This document shows positions 58,053 to 64,000 of a stretch of DNA of 64,000 nucleotides, piece by piece. Each line of letters begins with the position of its first letter. Position 1 is the first letter of the stretch. The translations under genes and the position numbers were made by a program. A model generated the notes under the pieces. It made no database searches, was not told the DNA's origin, and saw only the letters and a list, made by a program, of their open reading frames with translations. This DNA comes from Arcobacter lacus (GTDB lineage: Bacteria > Campylobacterota > Campylobacteria > Campylobacterales > Arcobacteraceae): NCBI RefSeq assembly GCF_003063295.1, contig NZ_MUXF01000016.1, positions 93,273 through 157,272 of the forward strand, in the 5' to 3' direction.

Positions 58053-59617
58053 TTTTTTCTTCTCACAAATTTAGAGTTTAATAATAAAACAGCAATAGCT
58101 GTTGTAAGTACAAGAACAAGAGATGGAAAACCTGTTTTATAAAGCATTTCATTACTTGCAAGTTCACTAATTCTAATAGCTAAAGTATCAAAATTAAAAG
58201 GTCTTAATATCAATGTAGCTGGTAATTCTTTTGCAATATCTATATAAAGAATCAAAAAACCACTTAATAAATAAGGTTTCATCAAAGGCAAATATACTTT
58301 TAAAATATTGCTAAATTCACTTTTCCCAAAAATTTTGCTTGTATCATCGATACTACTATCAATTTTACTAAAACCATTTTCAACAGAACCAATACTTGAA
58401 GCGAAATATCTTGTTGTATAAGCAAATACTAAAAGTATAAAAGTTCCACCTAAAACAACATGGTTTAGTGCTTTATCAACAAAATTACTTATTACTAATA
58501 ATCCAATACCAACAATAGCACCAGGAATTGAATATCCTAAAATTGATAATTTATGAGTAAAAACTCCAATTTTTGAAGGATAAAATCTAAGCATATATAC
58601 TACAAAAAAAGATAATAAAATTATACAAATAGATGATATTAAGTTTAAAGTTAATGTATTTGATAAGTAATTAAAAGTTGTAAAATCAAGAGTATGAATA
58701 TCTAAAATAAACCAATATATCAAAACAGCTGTTGGAATAAATAAAGTTGTAGTTGCGATTATAAAAGATATAAAAAATGCAATAAAATTGTATTTTCCTT
58801 TTAACTTTATTTTATTAGATTTTTTTTCACTAAAAGTTGAACTAGCAAATCTATATTTTTTTCTAATCAAACTTTCAGTCCATAAAATAGCAAATACAAA
58901 AATCAATAATACTATTGCTACATTTATAGATTGAATAAAATCTCCATATCCGAACCAACTTTTAAATATTCCTATACTAAAAGTGTCTATACCAAAATAT
59001 AAAACTGTTCCATAGTCACTTAAAGTTTCAAGAATTGCTAGAAGACTTCCTGCAAAAATAGCTGGGTAAGCAAGTGGAAGATATACAGTAAAAAAAGCTT
59101 TTATTGGATTTATTTTGTATAAAGAGATTAATTCTGTAACTGTTGAAGATATTGAAGCAAATGATACTCTTGCTAAAATATAAACATAAGGAAACATTCC
59201 AATTCCAAAAATGAATATTGCTCCATACATATTTAAAATATCAAGTCTTGCACTTGTACTTCCAACAATTTCAGATAAAATTCCTCTATATTCAAAAAAA
59301 CCTACATAAGCATATCCTAAAATATATGTTGGATAAGCAAGAGGTAAAATAAAACAAATAGAGAAAAATTTACTACCAAAGTATTCAAACTTAGCACTTA
59401 AATAAGAAGTTGTTGTTCCGATGATTAAAACTAAAAAGAAAGTTCCTATAACTAAAATTGTTGTATTAGTTAAATATTGACTCATTAATTTTCCAAATAG
59501 AAAATCAAAGTCAAATTCATTTGTTAGTACAAAATATATTAGAAGTGCTAGTATAGGTGAGGCTATGAATAGCCCAAAAAATGGAGCTACATAGTTTTTA
59601 TATTTACTTATTTCCAA
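58049..59617 (-). CDS. fbpB: Ferric iron ABC transporter permease (FbpB-like)
   Basis: A 522-residue membrane protein with two fused permease halves, about twelve helices. EAA-type loops are visible in SLYKINPIKAFFTVYLPLAYPAI (in the first half) and KIFGKSEFSNILKVYLPLMKPY (in the second). Single-chain fused permeases are the rule in FbpABC systems. It overlaps fbpA by 10 bp. Confidence 0.92.
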   Translation of the reverse strand: MEISKYKNYVAPFFGLFIASPILALLIYFVLTNEFDFDFLFGKLMSQYLTNTTILVIGTFFLVLIIGTTTSYLSAKFEYFGSKFFSICFILPLAYPTYILGYAYVGFFEYRGILSEIVGSTSARLDILNMYGAIFIFGIGMFPYVYILARVSFASISSTVTELISLYKINPIKAFFTVYLPLAYPAIFAGSLLAILETLSDYGTVLYFGIDTFSIGIFKSWFGYGDFIQSINVAIVLLIFVFAILWTESLIRKKYRFASSTFSEKKSNKIKLKGKYNFIAFFISFIIATTTLFIPTAVLIYWFILDIHTLDFTTFNYLSNTLTLNLISSICIILLSFFVVYMLRFYPSKIGVFTHKLSILGYSIPGAIVGIGLLVISNFVDKALNHVVLGGTFILLVFAYTTRYFASSIGSVENGFSKIDSSIDDTSKIFGKSEFSNILKVYLPLMKPYLLSGFLILYIDIAKELPATLILRPFNFDTLAIRISELASNEMLYKTGFPSLVLVLTTAIAVLLLNSKFVRRKK

Positions 59618-60615
59618 TCTGCTTCCGTTGCTATTTCTACTGCTCTTTTAGTATATTTACCAACTTCATTTAGTGAAATTGGATCTTGCTTAAATGTTCC
59701 CCATGATTGAACAATTTCAGAAGCTTTTGCATTTGGATTTACAGGGAACTCTTGGTTTGCTTCAGCGAAAACTTCTTGTGCTTCAACTGAACTTAGATAT
59801 TCTATAAATTTAATAGCATTTTGTTTATTTGTTGCAAAGTTTGTAACACCAGCACCTGTAATATTCATATGAGTTCCAGTTGTTTTTTGTGCAGGGAAAA
59901 AGATTTTTAAACTTTTTGCAATTTCTTGATCTTTTTTATCTTTACTTATTAACATAACACCTAAATAATAAGTGTTTACAATAGCAATATCAGCATCTCC
60001 AGCTCCAACAGCTATAATTTGATCTTTATCTGCACCTTTTGGATTATGTGGCATGTTTTCAACTAATCCTTTTGCAAAAGCTAAAGCTTTTTCTTCTCCA
60101 TAGTTTGCAATTATTGAAGCTAATAAAGATTTATTATAACCGCTTGTTGATGAACGTGTAACAATTTTATTTTTAAATTTTGGGTCAGCAAGACTTAAAT
60201 AATCACTTAAATCATCTGGATTTACTTTTTTAGGATTATAAACAAAAACTCTTGCTCTTTGAGTAAGTGCAAACCAATTATTATCTGGATCTCTTAATTT
60301 TTCAGGTACATTTTCTGTTAATATTTTTGATTCAATTGGTTGAAGAAGATGTCTTTTTTTTGCTTGATATAAATTTCCAATATCTGCAGTTATAAGCACA
60401 TCAGCAGGAGTATTTGCCCCTTCAATAGCCAGTTTTGCTACAAGTTCTTCTGCTTGAGCTGTTATTACATTTACTTTTATTCCTGTTTCTTGTTCAAATT
60501 TTTTATATATTATTTTATCTGAATCATAATGTCTTTGAGAATATACATTTACTTCATTCGCAGCAAATAGTGAAGATGCAAGTAAAATAGTGCTTAGTGT
60601 TAATTTTTTTATCAT
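59608..60615 (-). CDS. fbpA: Ferric iron ABC transporter substrate-binding protein (FbpA-like)
   Basis: A 335-residue periplasmic iron-binding protein. The signal peptide is at residues 1-19 (ending LFAA), followed by EVNVYSQRHYDSD, the typical FbpA start with the Tyr/His ligands. The paired Tyr of VNTYYLGV, which hold Fe3+ in the family, are present. The frame stays open to 60732, but the ATG at 60615 begins the signal peptide and has GAGAG upstream. Fur-like DNA lies before it. Confidence 0.93.
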   Translation of the reverse strand: MIKKLTLSTILLASSLFAANEVNVYSQRHYDSDKIIYKKFEQETGIKVNVITAQAEELVAKLAIEGANTPADVLITADIGNLYQAKKRHLLQPIESKILTENVPEKLRDPDNNWFALTQRARVFVYNPKKVNPDDLSDYLSLADPKFKNKIVTRSSTSGYNKSLLASIIANYGEEKALAFAKGLVENMPHNPKGADKDQIIAVGAGDADIAIVNTYYLGVMLISKDKKDQEIAKSLKIFFPAQKTTGTHMNITGAGVTNFATNKQNAIKFIEYLSSVEAQEVFAEANQEFPVNPNAKASEIVQSWGTFKQDPISLNEVGKYTKRAVEIATEADWK

Positions 60616-60689
60616 TTTAAACTCTCTATAAATAATTTTAAAATTTAGGTCGAATGATACACTTTCTAAACTTTGATAACTCTTAATAC

Positions 60690-60714
60690 TAAGAATGATT
60701 ATCAAATGTTGATA
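60690..60714 (-). promoter_or_regulatory. Fur-box candidate upstream of fbpA
   Basis: TTTGATAATCATTCTTA on the minus strand contains GATAATCATT, an exact match to ten positions of the Fur consensus; its flank TATCAAC adds a partial third hexamer. It lies about 80-100 bp before the fbpA ATG. Confidence 0.55.
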
Positions 60715-60922
60715 AACTTTATCATAAAGCATATTATTGCTATAATAACTAAATTAAAAATTAGGAAAATAAATATGGTACTGATGATTGATAATCATTA
60801 AAATCATTAAATACATAAAACTACATAATACTATAAAGCCCCATATTTAAGTACTTTGTAAATCTTTTTCAAATATAATAAAATCTATAAAAATGTACAA
60901 AAATGGCTTAAAATATAAAGAA

Positions 60923-60941
60923 AGGGTAGCTATAGGGTAGC
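60923..60941 (+). repeat. Tandem 8-bp repeat before the integrase gene
   Basis: AGGGTAGC occurs at 60923-60930 and again at 60934-60941, an 11-bp period, so both copies face the same side of the helix. The second copy ends 7 bp before the ATG and its AGGG may double as a ribosome site. Confidence 0.6.
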
Positions 60942-60948
60942 ACGATTT

Positions 60949-62091
60949 ATGTCAAAAAGAATCAAATCAAAAAAGTATATAGGCGTTTATTATCGGGACT
61001 TAGCTAATAATGATAGAGTATTTGAATTTACCTATAAAGATATAAATGGGATTAAGAAATGGGTAAAAGTTGGATTAGCTTCGCATAATATTAACGAAGC
61101 ATATGCAAATAGAAAGAGAATTGAGACTATTAGTAAAATAAAATTAGATGGAGATGAGCCTGATTTTATAAAGAAAAGAAAAGCAGTTAAAAAGCTTATG
61201 TTAAATACTGTAGCTGTTGAGTATTTCAAAGATTATGAAACACGCTCTAAGCCAAACATATTTAAAGAGTCACTTTTTAAATATCAAAATAAAATAGAGC
61301 CATATTTTGGTAGCAAAGCAATAGATGAAATAAATAAAGAGTCCATAGATAAATGGTTAAATGCTTTTAAGGGTGAGTATAAACAGGCTTCTATAAATAG
61401 TTATCATGCAACATTTAAGGCTATAATTAATTTTGGTATTAAAGAATTTAAAGAGTTAGAAAATATTGCTAATCCCCTTAGCAAAATATCTATAAAAGAT
61501 CCACAAAATGAGAGAGAACGAGTTTTATCTACAAATGAAATCAAACATCTCTTTGATTGCTTAATTCATAAGCCAAAAGCATATTTATATGTTTCGGTTG
61601 CTCTTGGTACAGGAGCTAGACCACAAGCAATAATCACCACACAAAAAAAAGATTTGGATATTCCTAATAGAACATTGACATTTCCAGCACTTAAAAAAGG
61701 GAAAAGATATCCAGTTCCACTTATAGAGTCTTTATTTCAGAAACTAATAGAAGCAACAAAAGATTTAAAACCAGATGACTATATTTTTCATCCTGATAAT
61801 CCAAAAACTGACACAACTAGACCAATTACTTATGAAGGAATGAAAGGTCAAATACAACCACTTCTTGATGATTTGTTTAATAGAGGATTTGATAGTAATG
61901 ATAGAAAACATCGAGTAACATTTTATACTTTTAGGCATACATTTGCGACGCATTTAGTAAAAAATTCAAATGTAAATATTTTAGATGTTAAAAAGCTTAT
62001 GAGTCATAGCAGATTACAAATGACTGAAAGATACACAAAAGTTGAGTTACATAAAGGTACTCAAGATGCATTAAATAATTTGTACTCATGA
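60949..62091 (+). CDS. Tyrosine recombinase/integrase
   Basis: A 380-residue phage-type integrase. The N-terminal part (about 1-85) is an arm-binding-like domain, then a SAM-like core-binding domain (about 85-180) and the catalytic domain. Catalytic residues: Arg224 in GTGARPQ, Arg329 in YTFRHTF, His353 in LMSHS and the nucleophile Tyr362 in TERYT. The first His of the usual H-x-x-R box is replaced by Tyr326. It marks the left part of a small mobile insertion. No tRNA gene was found next to it. Confidence 0.92.
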   Translation: MSKRIKSKKYIGVYYRDLANNDRVFEFTYKDINGIKKWVKVGLASHNINEAYANRKRIETISKIKLDGDEPDFIKKRKAVKKLMLNTVAVEYFKDYETRSKPNIFKESLFKYQNKIEPYFGSKAIDEINKESIDKWLNAFKGEYKQASINSYHATFKAIINFGIKEFKELENIANPLSKISIKDPQNERERVLSTNEIKHLFDCLIHKPKAYLYVSVALGTGARPQAIITTQKKDLDIPNRTLTFPALKKGKRYPVPLIESLFQKLIEATKDLKPDDYIFHPDNPKTDTTRPITYEGMKGQIQPLLDDLFNRGFDSNDRKHRVTFYTFRHTFATHLVKNSNVNILDVKKLMSHSRLQMTERYTKVELHKGTQDALNNLYS

Positions 62092-62138
62092 TGTTAATTA
62101 TTTAAAATAAAAGTCTTTTAATAAAAGAGTTTTAAAGA

Positions 62139-62144
62139 TATAAT
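62139..62144 (+). promoter_or_regulatory. -10 element of the zeta-like gene
   Basis: A perfect TATAAT overlaps the first in-frame ATG (62143). If used, transcription starts near 62151, so translation must start downstream. Confidence 0.5.
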
Positions 62145-62175
62145 GTTATTTACATTTAGTATAGAGGATTTTAAG

Positions 62176-62835
62176 TTGAACAAATTTGAAAAAATTGCAA
62201 TTGATTATTTAAACAAAAATAAGAATGCTTTTTTACAAGAGTATACAGTAAATATAAATCCTATTGATGAAAAAATTGCTATTTTTACTGCTGGTATGAG
62301 TGGAGTTGGCAAAACCGAATTAAGTATTTTCTTTAAAGAGACAAATCCAAATTTTTTACATATTGACACAGATAATATAAGAGATTTTTTTAAATCTGTT
62401 GGGTATGATGGACAAAATTCAGATTTATTCCAAAAAGCTTCAAGCCGAGGATTCAATGAACTCTTTAATTACTCTTTAAAGCAGGGCTTTTCAATAATTT
62501 TAGATTCAAATTTATCTAACGTTGATTTGGCTATTCAAAATATTGAAAGATTATTAAAAAGAGACTATAATGTAGACATATATTATATTTATAACGATCC
62601 AAAAGTTTGCTTTGAATATGCAACCAGACGAGAAGTTGTAACACATAGGAAAGTTCCAAAGGATGTATTTATAAGAAGTAATATTAACTCTTATAATACG
62701 GTTTTGGAGTTAAAATCAATATTTAAAGAGAGTATAAATTTACATTTTATAGACAAGGAAAATGATTCTTTTTATAAAAATGTTGATGATACTTTTATTA
62801 TAAATAAAATCGGAGAAAATTTTGAAATTAGATAA
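62176..62835 (+). CDS. Zeta-toxin-like P-loop kinase
   Basis: A 219-residue protein counted from TTG 62176, preferred because AGAGGA (62163-62168) is 7 bp before it, while the ATG at 62143 overlaps a -10 element. The Walker A motif GMSGVGKT is at residues 40-47. IDTDNIRDFF, ILDSNLSN and the downstream RREVVTHRKVPKDVF segment match the UNAG-kinase (zeta) fold. Zeta toxins phosphorylate UDP-N-acetylglucosamine. No epsilon or PezA antitoxin gene lies upstream; a small gene overlaps the 3' end instead. Confidence 0.82.
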   Translation: MNKFEKIAIDYLNKNKNAFLQEYTVNINPIDEKIAIFTAGMSGVGKTELSIFFKETNPNFLHIDTDNIRDFFKSVGYDGQNSDLFQKASSRGFNELFNYSLKQGFSIILDSNLSNVDLAIQNIERLLKRDYNVDIYYIYNDPKVCFEYATRREVVTHRKVPKDVFIRSNINSYNTVLELKSIFKESINLHFIDKENDSFYKNVDDTFIINKIGENFEIR

Positions 62836-63034
62836 TAATTTTATGGAAAATGCACTAAATAGAATAAATGAATTACAACAGGAAATAATTAATAAATCTA
62901 AAAATATAGCTGGTGCTGAAGAGTTTGTAAAACAAAAAATGGCTCTTTATGAAGAAGATGAAAAAATTAGACAAATGGCTAAAAATATTCAGTTACAAGA
63001 AAAAATAATCACAGAAAAATTTTTTAATAAATAA
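62822..63034 (+). CDS. Small helical protein coupled to the zeta-like gene (candidate antitoxin)
   Basis: A 70-residue protein starting at TTG, with GGAG (62813-62816) 5 bp before it, overlapping the zeta-like gene by 14 bp. An ATG seven codons later is an alternative but has no ribosome site. Nearly the whole chain is charged and heptad-like (NALNRINELQQEIINKS; AEEFVKQKMALYEEDEKIRQ), so one or two long helices are expected. There are no Cys or Pro. No family is recognised. It could be an antitoxin in reversed order or a plasmid/phage accessory protein. Confidence 0.6.
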   Translation: MKLDNNFMENALNRINELQQEIINKSKNIAGAEEFVKQKMALYEEDEKIRQMAKNIQLQEKIITEKFFNK

Positions 63035-63039
63035 AAAAA

Positions 63040-63065
63040 GGAGACTGTTCAGAGTTTTGTGTCAG
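63040..63065. mobile_element. Possible terminal inverted repeat of an IS256-type element
   Basis: GAGACTGTTCAGAGTTTTGT followed by GTCA resembles, from memory, the ends of IS256-family elements. No transposase and no second end are in the window, so it would be a solo remnant or chance similarity. Confidence 0.3.
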
Positions 63066-63163
63066 TAACTGATAGTTCCTAGAATTTTAGCATATTTAAT
63101 CTTACTAATCCTAATTTGCGCCAAAAACTACAGGTTGAGGGACTTAATTTGAAATATAAATAT

Positions 63164-64000
63164 TTAAAAGCCATTTCTAAGTATATTTTCAAACTCATCA
63201 GCAGGAATAGGCTTAGAGTAAAAATAACCTTGAATATTTTCACATCCATTTTCAACTAGGAAATCTCTTTGTGCTTTAGTCTCAACACCCTCAGCAATAA
63301 CTTTTAGATGTAAACTTTTAGCAAGTGCTATCACTGCTTTTGTAATACCTACATCCTCTTCATCCTCGGGTAATTCTCTTATAAATGCTTGATCGATTTT
63401 TAATTTATCTATTGGTAATCTTTTCAGATATGCTAATGAGGAGTAACCTGTACCAAAGTCATCAACTGCTAACTCTATACCTAAATCACTAATCTTTTGG
63501 AGTATAAGAATAGCTTTTTCAGGATGAGTCATAATCTGACCTTCTGTAACTTCTAATTCTAACCATCCTGCTTTACAGTTTGTCTCTTTCATTAACTGTT
63601 TAAGTATAAGGATAAAGTCTTTTGTTTGAAGTTGTTTCATAGCAAGGTTCATTGCTAATACTCCAGGATTCAATCCTTCTTTATACCATTGTGATGTTTG
63701 TGCCATTGCAGTTTTCATAACATATCTATCCAACTCGATTATGAGCCCTGTTGATTCAGCAAGAGGGATAAATTTAGATGGAGAGACTAAGCCCATAGTT
63801 GGGTGTTGCCATCTTACTAGTGCTTCCATACCAATTATAGTGTTAGTAACACCATTTACTTGTGCTTGATAGTATACGACAAACTCTTCATTTTCCAGAG
63901 CAGCTCTTAGGTTAGATTCCATTACAACTCTTTCAAATGCAAGTTCAGTTAATGTTGAATTATAATATTGGAAATTATTTCTTCCCTCGTCTTTTGCTTT
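63164..64000 (-). CDS. GGDEF-EAL domain protein, 5' part outside the window
   Basis: The frame is open to the window end, so the gene continues beyond base 64000; 278 C-terminal residues are seen. The first visible residues, KAKDEGRNNFQYYN, are the typical end of a GGDEF domain. A short linker leads to the EAL domain: EALVRW, the DDFGTGYSSL motif, KIDQAFI, AEGVET and GYFYSKP. All main metal and catalytic residues of a c-di-GMP phosphodiesterase seem present. Whether the GGDEF part is active is outside view. Confidence 0.92.
   Translation of the reverse strand, partial: KAKDEGRNNFQYYNSTLTELAFERVVMESNLRAALENEEFVVYYQAQVNGVTNTIIGMEALVRWQHPTMGLVSPSKFIPLAESTGLIIELDRYVMKTAMAQTSQWYKEGLNPGVLAMNLAMKQLQTKDFILILKQLMKETNCKAGWLELEVTEGQIMTHPEKAILILQKISDLGIELAVDDFGTGYSSLAYLKRLPIDKLKIDQAFIRELPEDEEDVGITKAVIALAKSLHLKVIAEGVETKAQRDFLVENGCENIQGYFYSKPIPADEFENILRNGF

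Larger units (their letters stand above)
60616..60948. promoter_or_regulatory. Control region between fbpA and the integrase gene
   Basis: This 333-bp gap holds two copies of the Fur-box core GATAATCATT in opposite orientation: minus strand at 60694-60703 and plus strand at 60790-60799. The first is close enough to fbpA to be its operator. The plus strand has a perfect extended -10 TGCTATAAT (60738-60746), an AGGA (60763-60766) and an ATG (60775) that leads only to an eight-codon frame. The remainder, 60802-60922, is AT-rich with no visible gene, and the integrase repeat follows. Confidence 0.6.

Noticed and set aside
60616-60948. A tRNA gene as integration target next to the integrase
   Set aside because: No cloverleaf or conserved T-loop sequence could be found on either strand.
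62092-62175. An upstream epsilon/PezA-type antitoxin for the zeta-like gene
   Set aside because: The gap is 84 bp, holds a promoter and has no frame long enough.
60778-63075. Direct repeats as att sites flanking the insertion (GTACTGAT-like against GTAACTGAT)
   Set aside because: The match is only about six to eight bases with a gap, expected by chance in AT-rich DNA.

Overview
The window is AT-rich (roughly a quarter to 30% G+C by eye), densely packed chromosomal DNA from a member of the Campylobacterota. It most resembles Arcobacter/Aliarcobacter. The support is the gene order (hinT-pheS-pheT-aroA-ispH-rpsA-serA; M23 peptidase-lpxC-tsaB-thrB-ylxR-infB-rbfA-rimP), a diheme PetC, an atpB separated from the other ATP synthase genes, a Campylobacterota-type QueE, and protein sequences throughout. 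No rRNA, tRNA or CRISPR array was found.

Layout. 1-2622 (+): end of the cytochrome bc1 operon petABC. 2682-3757 (-): rsmE and a small membrane protein. 3869-9331 (+): queCDE for the queuosine precursor, then fabG-acpP-fabF-accA for fatty acid synthesis. 9342-9686 (-): HIT protein. 9802-19213 (+): pheST, aroA, ispH, rpsA, serA, efp. 19225-30478 (-): a tightly packed block nadA-nadC-nrnA-M23-lpxC-tsaB-thrB-ylxR-infB-rbfA-rimP-ribD. 30567-33081 (+): plsY, folB, then a major porin with a long leader. 33155-38644 (-): thiE, atpB, ilvA, metE and a small Cys-rich unknown. 38751-41102 (+): trmD-rplS, DedA and a membrane unknown. 41114-49633: aminotransferase, AraC/GyrI regulator, Nudix, RidA, a zinc-ribbon unknown, EamA, Tex, a SnoaL-like protein, a small acidic unknown and an aminopeptidase. 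49843-51429 (+): siroheme nitrite/sulfite reductase.

The accessory part begins at 51454. 51454-60615 (-) is an iron module: FbpABC-type ferric ABC transporter, an AraC-family regulator, a TonB-dependent siderophore receptor, a DUF3649-like membrane protein, a PepSY membrane protein and a small exported protein. The likely route is receptor uptake, reduction or release of iron in the periplasm, then import through FbpABC. Fur-like boxes lie upstream of fbpA and of the receptor gene, and the receptor gene also has a 20-bp-period direct repeat suited to AraC-type binding.

60923-63065 looks like a small mobile insertion: a tyrosine integrase preceded by an 11-bp-period tandem repeat, a zeta-toxin-like kinase, a small helical protein overlapping its 3' end (candidate antitoxin in reversed gene order), and a possible insertion-sequence terminal repeat. 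The window closes inside a GGDEF-EAL gene on the minus strand. The least-described candidates are the zeta/small-protein pair, the structured element between trmD and rplS, the metE leader with its Cys-rich neighbour, and the regulatory DNA of the iron cluster.
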